Of a stretch of DNA of 64,000 nt, positions 10,456 through 20,695 are shown piece by piece. Location: contig JAFGTP010000066.1 in the NCBI GenBank assembly GCA_016934035.1, forward strand, positions 61,875-125,874, given 5' to 3'. This DNA is from Fidelibacterota bacterium (GTDB taxonomy: Bacteria; Fidelibacterota; UBA2242; JAFGTP01). The number at the start of each line of letters is the position of its first letter. The first letter of the stretch is position 1. Made by a program: the position numbers and the translations under genes. The notes beneath the pieces are model-generated. The model had not been told where the DNA came from. It did not search any database and worked only from the letters and a program-made list of their open reading frames with translations.

Positions 10456-13400
10456 AGTCGTGTTAAAAGCAAAATTATATCCTAGCCACTATAAAAATTT
10501 TATCCTTACGCTTTTAATTTTGATAGGGATGACACCGCCTATATCCCGGGCCCAATATTATCAGATCAAAACTCTGAGTATTGAAGATGGTTTGTCCCAA
10601 AATACAGTTCAGACTATCCTGCAGGACGGGTATGGATTCATGTGGTTCGGAACACAGGATGGCTTAAACCGTTATGATGGTTATAATTTTAAAATTTACC
10701 GAAATATTCAAGACAACGATCATTCTGTTTCCGACAATTTTATCACCTGTATGCACGAATCAGAAAAGGGCGATATCTGGGTCGGCACCAATGCCGGTGG
10801 ATTAAATTTATTTGATTTGCATACTGAAAATTTCACCCATTTTCAAAAAAATCCGCTGGACACAGCCAGCATTACGGATGACAATATTCTTGAGATCGAA
10901 GAATTCAACGAGGATTCGCTGCTTGTGGCGACTGGTAATAACGACCTGCTTTTTTTGGAAAAAAAGACGCATCATTTTAAAAAATGTCTTTCTCTTGCAA
11001 ATTACTTTCAACTGGCCGGTACTGATTTTATTCAGGCCCTGACAGTGACCCAAAATAAAAGGATTTTTATTGGGTCCAGTGGCAAAGGAATCATTGAGAT
11101 TATTAAAAATCCAAAGGGAAACTATAAAATATTCAATCACCTGGACCACATTCCCTTTGGACATATCACGGAAATAGCAGAAATTGATGAAAACCAATTG
11201 TTGATCGGAACAACTGATAAAGGGGTACTGCTCTGGAACATAGCCACAAACAATGTAAAGCACTTTTTAAATTCTTCCGATATCAACAGCATCAGCGGTA
11301 ATGAGATTAATTTAATTTTCAAGGACAAGAGCAGCAACATCTGGATTGGCACCGATAATAACGGATTGAACAAGTATGACCCTAAAAAACAGGCATTTAT
11401 TCGCTTCTCTTATCTCACCCCCATCAGCAACCGGTTGAGCAGTAATCAAATTATGTCTGTCTATCAGGATAAATCCGGTCTCATCTGGATTGGCACCCGC
11501 GACGTGGGAGTCAGCAAATTCAACCCCAACAAATTTCTTTTTCAGCATTTCAAGGCCATTGAAAATGACACCAATAGCCTGGGTTCGAACACAATCCGCT
11601 CGCTTTATAGTCGAGACCCGGATGTGCTCTGGATTGGTACCTTCGGGGCCGGGCTTGACAAATTTTTGCGAAAGGAAAACCGATTTGTCCACTTTAAAAG
11701 TGATTCAAAAAATATTAATTCGATCAACAGCACATATATATCAGCCCTGTTGATTGATAGCCGGGATATCCTTTGGGCAGGCACATGGGGAATGGGACTG
11801 AATCAAATGACTGCAGATGAGAAATTCAGCCATTACCGGCATGACCATAATAACACCAATTCAATCTGTAACGATAATATTCAGTCAATAATTGAAGACA
11901 CTGGCAGTAATCTTTGGATTGGCACTGAAAATGGTTTGAGTTTTTATCACCGGAATTCTTCTCTTTTTAAAAATTTCTATCACCACCGAAACGATTCAAA
12001 CACGATTTCAGATAACAGAATTCAGTCTGGTTGCTTGAAATTTGATCCCTATGGATATTTTTGGGTCGGCACCTGGAAGGGCCTCAATCGAATAAAACTT
12101 TCCGATTCAGGCAATAGCGTCGATTCCGTCCTACGTTTGTATGCAGCCGGCTCTGACAAGCCGGGCCTCAGTGACAACAGAATCCTTTCCATTCATATCG
12201 ATTCAACAGAAAAAACACAAAATAAAATGATCCTGTGGGTTGGCACCTATACCGGCGGTTTAAACAGGCTGGAAATTGTAAACCCGGTAAAATTCAAACC
12301 TGATACCATTATTTATACAGCCTATATTTCCAAAGATGGATTGCCCAATGATATCATTTATGGTATCCTTGAGGATGATAAGGATAATTTATGGATGAGC
12401 ACCAATAACGGTTTATGTAAATTCAGTAAAAAATCCATGGATAATATTGAAATACAAAATTTTAATGTTTCCGACGGGCTGCAAAGTCAGCAATTTTTCT
12501 GGGGTTCTTATCATAAAAATACCAGAGGAGAAATGTTTTTTGGTGGAATCAATGGATTTAATGTTTTCTTCCCGGACAGTATCAACATTAATTCCTACAT
12601 TCCTCAAATTGCCATCACCAATATCAGCAAAAATAATGTGCCTCTCAATTTTGACAAGGCCTTGCAGGAAGTCGACACTGTCAGGTTAAATCATCAGGAT
12701 TTTTCCATATCTTTCGAATTCGCTTCACTCGATTACACATCACCCAAAAACAATGAATACGCTTACATGATGGAAGGATTTAGTAATCAGTGGATTTTTT
12801 GTGGCAACAAACATGACGTGACCTATACGAATCTGAATCCCGGTTCTTATACTTTCAAAGTGAAGGGTTCCAATAACGATGGAGTCTGGAACCATAGACC
12901 CAAAGAAGTTGTTGTTATTGTTACGCCGCCTTATTGGTCCACCTGGTGGTTCAGAATTACCACCATTATGCTCTTCTTCATTTTAATTTTCAGTTTTTAT
13001 AAATATCGCCTAACCGAAATGCACGACCGAAATCTGATTTTGCAAAATGAAATAAAGGAGAGAAAAAAAGCAGAAAAAAAATTAATACGAGCCCAAAATT
13101 ATATTGAAAATATTCTCAATTCTATGCCATCGGTATTGATTGGTGTCGACAGCCGCGGGTCCATCAGTCACTGGAACCAGCGGGCAGTTCGAAGGACTGG
13201 TCTGAAAACAAAAGAGGCCGTCGGAAAATCCATTGATATCCTTTTAAAACAATATCCCAATGAAATTGAAACAATAAAAAAATCAATTAAAAACAATCAA
13301 CAGGTTCACTTGAAAGTCAGTCGTCATGAAAATGACAGAACAATATATGAAGAAATTACAGTCTATCCTCTAATTGCCAGTGATTCCAAAGGTGCCGTCG

Positions 13401-14251
13401 TCAGAATTGATGATACAACCGAAAAAACCTATATGGAAGAGTTGATAGTCCAGTCTGAGAAAATGCTCTCGGTAGGCGGTCTCGCTGCCGGTATGGCCCA
13501 TGAAATCAACAATCCTCTGGCCGGCATGATGCAAAACGCTGCTGTATTACTCAACCGGTTAACTAAAAATTCACCCAAAAACCTGCAATTGGCTTCGGAA
13601 ATTGGACTTGATTTTGATAAATTAAAAGACTTTATGGAAAAGCGCCATGTCATAAAACAACTGGAACTGATTTATGATTCTGGAAAACGTGCATCGGATA
13701 TCGTCCATAATATGCTCAGCTTTTCCAAAAAAACCGAATCCAAACAAACCCCTGCCGATATTATTAAAATTATGGAAGATTCCATTGAATTGATTGCCAG
13801 TGATTTTAATCTGGAAAACAATTATGATTTTAAAAAGATTAAAATAAATAAAAACTTCAGTGAAAATATCAGTCTGATTAATTGTGAAGTCACCAAAATC
13901 CAGCAGGTTTTCATCAATATACTTAAAAATGGGGCTGAAGCCATGTTCATGGACAAGACCCTCAGCAATCCTACTTTTAATATCAGCATCAGAAATGAAA
14001 ATAGAAGCGTCAGAATAGAAATTGAAAATAATGGTCCAATCATACCGGAACAAGTCAGAAGACGTATATTCGAGCCATTTTTTACAACAAAAGAGGTTGG
14101 AAAAGGCACCGGTATCGGATTGTCAGTGTCCTATTTCATAATCACCAAGAACCACAACGGTGCCATGTGGGTGGAGTCAAATGCCCAGATAAAAACAAAA
14201 TTCGTCATACTTTTGCCGATCAACCATAGCTTGGATCAACATGAAAAATAA
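10445..14251 (+). CDS. Reg_prop/Y_Y_Y beta-propeller sensor histidine kinase HK5
   Basis: The 1268-residue protein has a signal peptide (to about 37, SRA-Q). A long periplasmic region (about 40-700) carries many two-component-regulator propeller repeats with the pattern GLSxN...DxxGxxWIGTxxGLxxYD. A Y_Y_Y domain lies at about 748-834, a membrane helix at 838-858, one PAS from about 885, and a transmitter with His1019. The G1 box is ENNGPIIP, with Asn1195 in place of Asp. The periplasmic layout is that of Bacteroidetes hybrid two-component systems, which sense oligosaccharides, but the receiver and AraC domains of those proteins are absent. It overlaps HK4 by 11 bases. A glycan ligand is plausible but unproven. 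Confidence 0.92.
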   Translation: MENKVVLKAKLYPSHYKNFILTLLILIGMTPPISRAQYYQIKTLSIEDGLSQNTVQTILQDGYGFMWFGTQDGLNRYDGYNFKIYRNIQDNDHSVSDNFITCMHESEKGDIWVGTNAGGLNLFDLHTENFTHFQKNPLDTASITDDNILEIEEFNEDSLLVATGNNDLLFLEKKTHHFKKCLSLANYFQLAGTDFIQALTVTQNKRIFIGSSGKGIIEIIKNPKGNYKIFNHLDHIPFGHITEIAEIDENQLLIGTTDKGVLLWNIATNNVKHFLNSSDINSISGNEINLIFKDKSSNIWIGTDNNGLNKYDPKKQAFIRFSYLTPISNRLSSNQIMSVYQDKSGLIWIGTRDVGVSKFNPNKFLFQHFKAIENDTNSLGSNTIRSLYSRDPDVLWIGTFGAGLDKFLRKENRFVHFKSDSKNINSINSTYISALLIDSRDILWAGTWGMGLNQMTADEKFSHYRHDHNNTNSICNDNIQSIIEDTGSNLWIGTENGLSFYHRNSSLFKNFYHHRNDSNTISDNRIQSGCLKFDPYGYFWVGTWKGLNRIKLSDSGNSVDSVLRLYAAGSDKPGLSDNRILSIHIDSTEKTQNKMILWVGTYTGGLNRLEIVNPVKFKPDTIIYTAYISKDGLPNDIIYGILEDDKDNLWMSTNNGLCKFSKKSMDNIEIQNFNVSDGLQSQQFFWGSYHKNTRGEMFFGGINGFNVFFPDSININSYIPQIAITNISKNNVPLNFDKALQEVDTVRLNHQDFSISFEFASLDYTSPKNNEYAYMMEGFSNQWIFCGNKHDVTYTNLNPGSYTFKVKGSNNDGVWNHRPKEVVVIVTPPYWSTWWFRITTIMLFFILIFSFYKYRLTEMHDRNLILQNEIKERKKAEKKLIRAQNYIENILNSMPSVLIGVDSRGSISHWNQRAVRRTGLKTKEAVGKSIDILLKQYPNEIETIKKSIKNNQQVHLKVSRHENDRTIYEEITVYPLIASDSKGAVVRIDDTTEKTYMEELIVQSEKMLSVGGLAAGMAHEINNPLAGMMQNAAVLLNRLTKNSPKNLQLASEIGLDFDKLKDFMEKRHVIKQLELIYDSGKRASDIVHNMLSFSKKTESKQTPADIIKIMEDSIELIASDFNLENNYDFKKIKINKNFSENISLINCEVTKIQQVFINILKNGAEAMFMDKTLSNPTFNISIRNENRSVRIEIENNGPIIPEQVRRRIFEPFFTTKEVGKGTGIGLSVSYFIITKNHNGAMWVESNAQIKTKFVILLPINHSLDQHEK

Positions 14252-16229
14252 ATTTGAAACCCTTCGCAAAATTATTTTTTCCGAGAAACCCAATAATAGA
14301 TTCAGCATTGAAGAAATTCGAAGATTTTATGTTCTCGTGGTATTGCTATACATTGGTATGTCCTTTTTGTTTTTACTCGCCATTTTGGCCTATATTCAGG
14401 ATAATAAACTGGTAGCAGCCACCAATTCTTCCTTCTTTTCCCTATTGATATTTTTTATGCTCAGACTTCGAAAAACCTGGAAAACCGAACCCATTTCCCT
14501 GATCGGAACCATTTTGATTGGATTTCATTTTATTTTCTTATTTATCAACGGTGCCATCGATGGAACAGCGGTTGTCTGGGTCTATGTCTATCCCCTGGTG
14601 GCCATTTTCCTGCTGGGATTAAAAAGAGGGATGATATTATCTCTGGCCCTGATTTCCATCATCACCCTTTCTTTTGCTTTATCAAAATATATCCCGTTTC
14701 ATTATGTCTATAACCCCAATCTCATCCTTCGTATTATTCCATCTTACCTTACAGTTACTCTGTTCACTTTAGGATGGGAAAAAGCCCGGATTTTTTCCCA
14801 AAAAAGGGCTGAAGAAGCACGGAAAGAAGCAGAAAAAGCCAATCAGGCAAAAAGTGAATTTTTATCCAATATGAGCCATGAAATCCGTACACCCCTTAAC
14901 TCCATCATCGGTTTTAATGAACTGTTAACCCGGGAAATATCCGGCGAAAAAGCAATTGAATATCTGAATTCAATTAAGATTTCCAGTAAAAACCTGCTCA
15001 AACTGATCAATGATATTCTGGATTTATCAAAAATCGAAGCGGGTAAAATGAAAGTAGAATTTCATCCGGTGAATATTAATTATCTATTTCAGGAAATAAT
15101 TCAAATTTTCTCCCACCAAACAAGAGAAAAGAACCTGAATTTTCAGGTTCGCATTGATCCAAAGTTAAAAACCGACATCTTAATCGACGAAACCCGTCTG
15201 CGTCAGATTTTACTAAATCTGGTGGGGAATGCTGTAAAATTCACTCCCACCGGTTCGATTTATTTGTGTTTTGAAATTGTCAGCCAGAAGGATGATTCAG
15301 TGGATATTCAAATATCCGTGACTGATACAGGAATCGGAATCCATCCGGAACAACAAGAGCAAATTTTTGAGGCGTTCCATCAACACGAGGGACAAAGTGT
15401 ACGTCAATACGGCGGTACCGGACTCGGACTGGCCATTTGTTTGAAATTGGTCACCATGATGAATGGGACAATAGAACTAAAATCCGAATTAAATAAAGGC
15501 AGTCTCTTTATTCTGCGGTTTTTCAATATAAAAACCACTCCCCGTGACATCCCGGCCTCTCAAGATTCCCTCAAAACCCATAATATAAAGTTCCACAATG
15601 AAAAGGTCTTTGTTCTTGATGATCTTGACTCCAACCTTCATTTGATTGAAGAAATACTGTCGCCTTTAAATCTATCGGTAACAAAATTCAAATCCGGAAA
15701 CTCGCTTATTGAATTTTCAAAAGAAACAATTCCGGATATAATACTTTTGGATATCAAATTGTCGGAATCAAACGAAATAGAAATTGCCACCAGACTTCGT
15801 GAAATTGAGTTCTTACAGAACCTTCCCATTATTGCCCTTACTGCTTCTATCGATAAAAATCTTCATGCACTTTTAACAAAACCACTTTTTCATGAATTCA
15901 TTCTAAAACCTTTTGAACCCGTGGAACTGGTCAAAATTCTCAGCCGGTATTTAAATCCCGATGGAAATGTTTTAGAAAAAGAAAAATCTGATGAAAATTT
16001 GCTGACCTACTCCGATAAGTGTGCCTTAAAGCAGCGTTTCGGTAGTCTGGTTGAAAAATTGATCGAAACAATGTTGATTGAAGATATTTCAAAATTCGCT
16101 GATGAAATCTATCAGAGGGGTCTGAAGGAAAAGAACCAGCGGTATACCCGTTTTGCCGAGAGCCTCAAAACCGATTGTGATAACTTCCTGATCATGGAAA
16201 TAACCCAAAAATTAAAACAGATCTTATGA
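14241..16229 (+). CDS. Hybrid sensor histidine kinase HK6 with C-terminal receiver
   Basis: The 662-residue protein starts with about six hydrophobic helices (residues 30-180) and a short coiled coil. A canonical HisKA follows (His213 in NMSHEIRTPLN), then a HATPase_c with an intact DTGIGI G1 box and GGTGLGL G2 box, and a receiver domain at about 455-570. Receiver residues visible are the acidic pair Asp460/Asp461, phosphoacceptor Asp504 and Lys556. About 90 further residues contain no obvious HPt histidine. It differs from the other seven kinases in H-box type and DHp length, and it is the only protein in the array with a receiver. It overlaps both neighbours, so it looks like part of the operon. 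Confidence 0.92.
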   Translation: MKNKFETLRKIIFSEKPNNRFSIEEIRRFYVLVVLLYIGMSFLFLLAILAYIQDNKLVAATNSSFFSLLIFFMLRLRKTWKTEPISLIGTILIGFHFIFLFINGAIDGTAVVWVYVYPLVAIFLLGLKRGMILSLALISIITLSFALSKYIPFHYVYNPNLILRIIPSYLTVTLFTLGWEKARIFSQKRAEEARKEAEKANQAKSEFLSNMSHEIRTPLNSIIGFNELLTREISGEKAIEYLNSIKISSKNLLKLINDILDLSKIEAGKMKVEFHPVNINYLFQEIIQIFSHQTREKNLNFQVRIDPKLKTDILIDETRLRQILLNLVGNAVKFTPTGSIYLCFEIVSQKDDSVDIQISVTDTGIGIHPEQQEQIFEAFHQHEGQSVRQYGGTGLGLAICLKLVTMMNGTIELKSELNKGSLFILRFFNIKTTPRDIPASQDSLKTHNIKFHNEKVFVLDDLDSNLHLIEEILSPLNLSVTKFKSGNSLIEFSKETIPDIILLDIKLSESNEIEIATRLREIEFLQNLPIIALTASIDKNLHALLTKPLFHEFILKPFEPVELVKILSRYLNPDGNVLEKEKSDENLLTYSDKCALKQRFGSLVEKLIETMLIEDISKFADEIYQRGLKEKNQRYTRFAESLKTDCDNFLIMEITQKLKQIL

Positions 16230-19200
16230 CGAAAAACTATATAAAAATCTTCTGCAGCTTATTAGTTCTATTTAATTTTTTATTTTCCGATAATTTGGAT
16301 ATCCGACATTATGATATTGAAAATGGTCTACCCTCCAACATGATCAATTCTATTTACCAGGATATTTACGGCTATGTCTGGATCGGAACCAACAAGGGAC
16401 TCACTCGGTTTGACGGAATAAAATTTAAATCCTACAACGAAACAGAAGATGAATATTCGGTTTCCGATGATTTTATTTTTATGATCGAAGGTGACAGTAG
16501 CGGACTTTTCATTCATACTCAAAAAAGTATCGAATATTATGATTTCAGGACCGAAAAATTCACAGATCTCGGAAAACTGGATACAGTTTTTGACCAAATC
16601 TTTACCAAGTCATCCTTTGATAATCAGGGCAACTACTGGATCAGTAAAGGCTCCAGGTTTTTTCAAATAAAGGATCGATGCAAACTCGAGTTTCAATTTG
16701 ATATATCCCAAAACATAAGCCAGTTTTCCAATCTGCTCATCACAGATTATCACTTTGACAGCAGGGATATTTTATGGATTACCACCTTTAAATCAGGCTT
16801 GATTAAAATTGATCCTGCAAAAGGTCAATTCGAACAATATCTGTGTCCATCAGGCGAACCCGACAGTTCCAAATCCAAACGGTTAATGGACCTTTATATT
16901 GATAATCATGACAATATCTGGATTGGTATATGGAACCAAGGGGTCCTGCGATTTGACAGAGAAAAAAAGGCTTTTGAACAAATCTATGGCAGGAATAGCA
17001 CGATGAATGATCGTGTTCTGGCTATTGAACAACTGAAAGAGAATAAATTATTATTTGCAGCCTGGCATGACGGAATCAAAATATATGATGTGATTAAAAA
17101 TGAGTTTGTTTGTGAAGAAAATCATCTTAACCCCGAAGAAGGAAAAAAAATCACTCAGACCTTATGTATGACCCGGGACAAGCAGGGAAATATCTGGATT
17201 GGCTCTGCAAAATCAGGCCTGACTGTCATATACAACCACACTGCTGATTATCACTTACTGAATATACCCGGATACAATCATTTATTGGCAAACAAAAATA
17301 TAACTCTGACCACAGTAATCGACAACAAACTCTATATCGGCACAAATAATATCGGTCTTATCGAATTTGATCTTGTAAACCAAAATGTCTTTTTGATAAA
17401 CAATGAAACCTGCAGGGAATTTCCGTCTAATTTCATCTCTAATGTCATGAAAATCAATGATGAAATATGGATTGGCACCTCCCACGGACTGGTAAAAATG
17501 AAAGACAGGACCTTTCAATGTTTTCCCTTTGAAAGGGATAAGTCCATTGAAGACAACCTGGTCTTTAACTTCTATCCGGATACCGATACGACCTTTTTGA
17601 TCATCACTCCGAGATTACATAAGTTCAATCAGTCGACCGGACAATATTCTTCTTTCAACCTTAAAAATGAAAATTTCAGTTTTTGGAAAATGACAAAATT
17701 TGGTGACTATTTTATTTTGCTTTCATCCAAAGACGGAATCATAGTCCTGGATGAGAATAAAGAAATCATAAAAAAAATCCAGAAAAATAATTCCCTATTG
17801 GAAAATAATTATATTTATGATATAGCGATTGATGAAAATTATTTCTGGTTTTCCATGGCACATGGACTATTTTATTTTGATAAACAACTCAATGTCAAAA
17901 AATTCGAACATGATATGCTGGATAAAATAATGATAATCAGTCTGGTCACTGTGAAAGACCACTTGTGGGGCGTCACCAACAAAAGCATCGTATCCATCCA
18001 TAAATCCAGCCAGAAGGTCCAATTTTTTAATTCCAGAGATAACATCCATGATGTATTCTTCCTGATGAGGAAAGGATTTTTCTATGATAACGCCCTTTAT
18101 TTCGCTTTTACTAATGGCATTCTTTATTTTTCACCCGATGAAATGGTTCAGGATTACTATGTTCCTATTCCCAAAATAACTGAAATCAAATTATTTAATG
18201 AAGAAATCAAACCGGGAAAAATCCAGTTTGGCAGGAAATTATTGATGGAAAGCATCGAGCGGACCCGTTCGATCACTCTGAACCAGGATGATATCTTCAC
18301 TGTTGATTTTGCATTGCTAAATTACATCTATCCTGAAAAAAATTCCTTTGCCTTCAAACTGCATGGTATTGATAAAACCTGGGTCACCGATGCCAGAAAC
18401 CGAGAAGTGACATACCATCATCTGCCCCATGGCAATTACACCTTTTTACTCAAAGCGGCAAACCATGATGGTGTCTGGAATAGCCGGGCAAAAGCCCTGC
18501 AAATCAAAGTATTGCCCAAATTCTGGCAGACCTTTATTTTTAAACTCTTTCTCTCACTTTCCATCATTCTGATGATACTTAGCATCATTATCTATAAAAA
18601 CCATACGCAAAAGCAAAAAGAAAAATATTTGTCTGATATTAATTCAAAATTAAAAAATGAAATCAAACAAAAGCATACGATTGAAAAGAAACTGACAGAA
18701 ATCAATTTTTTATTAAACAGCATTATGGATGCCGCCAGGGAAGTCTCCATCATTACAACTGACTCACAAGGTCTCATCACCTATTTCAATACAGGTGCTG
18801 AAATAATGCTGGAATATACCAAGTCCGAAATCGTGCAAAAAAAATCCATTGAGCTACTTTTTGACAGACAAGAAATTGAAGAGGGTCTTCAGTTTTATAA
18901 ACAAAAACAATTTCCTGAAGCCGGTCTGATTGAAATGTTTGCCTTCTTCTCCGGTCTCAACCGGTATCAAACCCGAAACTGGAAATATATTACCAAATCA
19001 GGAAATATTAAGACAGTCAACCTCTATGTTACGCCTATTCCCGAAAACAATTATGACACTAAAGGTTACCTCTGGATTGCCATCGATTTATCTGACCTGA
19101 AAAAAAATGAAGAAACCCTAAAAGAAAGCGAAAGGAAATTATCGACACTGCTCAGCAACATGCCGGGCATGGCATACCGCTGCCTGAATGATGAAAAATG

Positions 19201-20695
19201 GACCCTGGTTTATGCCAGCAAAGGAGCAAAAGGCCTCACTGGATATGAACCTGAGCAAATGATCAACAATGCCGGTTTTGGTTTTAATTCATTGATTCAT
19301 CCGGATGATCTTGCAAAAAATAAAACCTACATTCACGAATGTATTATCAATCACAATTCTTTTGAAACCACCTACCGCATTATAACCAAAAACAATCGAA
19401 TAAAATGGATTTGGGAAAAAGGCGTTGGTATTTACAATCAGAACGGCCAGCCTGTTGCCATGGAAGGGTTTATTACCGATATCAGTGAAAGCATATATAT
19501 TCGAAAGGAACTGGAAAAAACCAAAATTTTTATCGATGAAATCATTAATTCCATGCCCTCCAAAATTCTGTCCATTGATAAAGAGGGATTCATTACCCAT
19601 ATCAATACAAAAATGAGAACCGAAGTCCTGGCTGCTCAGAAAAAAATAATCGGTAAAAATATTCAGGAAATATTCCCTTCATTTCCCATTGATCTTGGAA
19701 TTATCAGAAATTGTATTTTCAACAAAGAAATTCGAAATATCCATAAGCATAAAAGAATGATTGACGGTAAAATTGTCCTGGAAAACATTGTGATTTATCC
19801 GATTTTGGACATCAGCAATGATGGCGCAGTCATTCGTATTGATGATGTCACAGACCAGGTCAAAATGGAAGAGATGATGGTCCAGTCAGAAAAAATGTTA
19901 TCTGTTGGCGGTTTGGCAGCAGGCATGGCCCATGAAATTAACAACCCCCTGGCTGGAATCATCCAAAATTCATTGGTACTGAAAAACAGAATTTTGCGAA
20001 AATTGCCCAAAAATATTTCCACGGCAAATGAAATCGGCATTAACTTCGACGAGATCATCAGATATATGGAAAAAAGACAGGTGGAAAAACAAATAGAACT
20101 GGTGCTTGAAGCCGGAAAAAGGGCATCAGAAATTGTTCACAATATGTTGAGCTTTTCCAAACAATCCAAATCCCGCTTTTCTTTTGAAAAACCCACGGAA
20201 CTCATGGAAAAAACCCTCGAATTGGCACAAAATGATTACAACATCGGTAAAAAACATGATTTTCGAAAAATTTTAATTAAAAAATTATACGAACCCGGAA
20301 TACCTGAAATCTATTGTGAAGCCAGTAAATTGCAGCAGGTATTTTTAAATATTTTAAAAAACGGCTCTGAAGCCATGTTTGAAGAAAACCAGATGAGAAC
20401 CATGAAATATCTCGCCTCCAAAGAACCTGTTTTTACGTTAAAAATCTATCGAAAAAAGAACAATACCTACTTTGAAATTGGAAATAATGGCCCCAATATT
20501 CCGGAAGAGAATAAAAAAAGGATTTTTGAACCCTTTTTTACAACCAAAGGCTATGAAAAAGGCACCGGCCTTGGTTTATCTGTTTCATATTTTATTATCA
20601 CAGAAAACCACCACGGTTCGATGCATGTGGAAAGCGAAGAAGGAAGTGGTACAAATTTCGTAATCAGAATCCCAGACCGAAAGCCGGAATTATAA
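16226..20695 (+). CDS. Reg_prop/Y_Y_Y sensor histidine kinase HK7
   Basis: At 1489 residues this is the longest kinase of the array. A signal peptide (to about 21) precedes a periplasmic propeller (about 25-680), whose first repeat reads GLPSNMI...DIYGYVWIGT. A Y_Y_Y domain lies at about 686-768, a membrane helix at about 770-795, and three PAS domains start near 826, 976 and 1099. The transmitter has His1236. The G1 box is GNNGPNIP, with Asn1420 where Asp is expected. The propeller is only broadly like that of HK5, so the two probably recognise different ligands. It starts inside the HK6 stop (4-base overlap) and ends one base into HK8. Confidence 0.92.
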   Translation: MTKNYIKIFCSLLVLFNFLFSDNLDIRHYDIENGLPSNMINSIYQDIYGYVWIGTNKGLTRFDGIKFKSYNETEDEYSVSDDFIFMIEGDSSGLFIHTQKSIEYYDFRTEKFTDLGKLDTVFDQIFTKSSFDNQGNYWISKGSRFFQIKDRCKLEFQFDISQNISQFSNLLITDYHFDSRDILWITTFKSGLIKIDPAKGQFEQYLCPSGEPDSSKSKRLMDLYIDNHDNIWIGIWNQGVLRFDREKKAFEQIYGRNSTMNDRVLAIEQLKENKLLFAAWHDGIKIYDVIKNEFVCEENHLNPEEGKKITQTLCMTRDKQGNIWIGSAKSGLTVIYNHTADYHLLNIPGYNHLLANKNITLTTVIDNKLYIGTNNIGLIEFDLVNQNVFLINNETCREFPSNFISNVMKINDEIWIGTSHGLVKMKDRTFQCFPFERDKSIEDNLVFNFYPDTDTTFLIITPRLHKFNQSTGQYSSFNLKNENFSFWKMTKFGDYFILLSSKDGIIVLDENKEIIKKIQKNNSLLENNYIYDIAIDENYFWFSMAHGLFYFDKQLNVKKFEHDMLDKIMIISLVTVKDHLWGVTNKSIVSIHKSSQKVQFFNSRDNIHDVFFLMRKGFFYDNALYFAFTNGILYFSPDEMVQDYYVPIPKITEIKLFNEEIKPGKIQFGRKLLMESIERTRSITLNQDDIFTVDFALLNYIYPEKNSFAFKLHGIDKTWVTDARNREVTYHHLPHGNYTFLLKAANHDGVWNSRAKALQIKVLPKFWQTFIFKLFLSLSIILMILSIIIYKNHTQKQKEKYLSDINSKLKNEIKQKHTIEKKLTEINFLLNSIMDAAREVSIITTDSQGLITYFNTGAEIMLEYTKSEIVQKKSIELLFDRQEIEEGLQFYKQKQFPEAGLIEMFAFFSGLNRYQTRNWKYITKSGNIKTVNLYVTPIPENNYDTKGYLWIAIDLSDLKKNEETLKESERKLSTLLSNMPGMAYRCLNDEKWTLVYASKGAKGLTGYEPEQMINNAGFGFNSLIHPDDLAKNKTYIHECIINHNSFETTYRIITKNNRIKWIWEKGVGIYNQNGQPVAMEGFITDISESIYIRKELEKTKIFIDEIINSMPSKILSIDKEGFITHINTKMRTEVLAAQKKIIGKNIQEIFPSFPIDLGIIRNCIFNKEIRNIHKHKRMIDGKIVLENIVIYPILDISNDGAVIRIDDVTDQVKMEEMMVQSEKMLSVGGLAAGMAHEINNPLAGIIQNSLVLKNRILRKLPKNISTANEIGINFDEIIRYMEKRQVEKQIELVLEAGKRASEIVHNMLSFSKQSKSRFSFEKPTELMEKTLELAQNDYNIGKKHDFRKILIKKLYEPGIPEIYCEASKLQQVFLNILKNGSEAMFEENQMRTMKYLASKEPVFTLKIYRKKNNTYFEIGNNGPNIPEENKKRIFEPFFTTKGYEKGTGLGLSVSYFIITENHHGSMHVESEEGSGTNFVIRIPDRKPEL

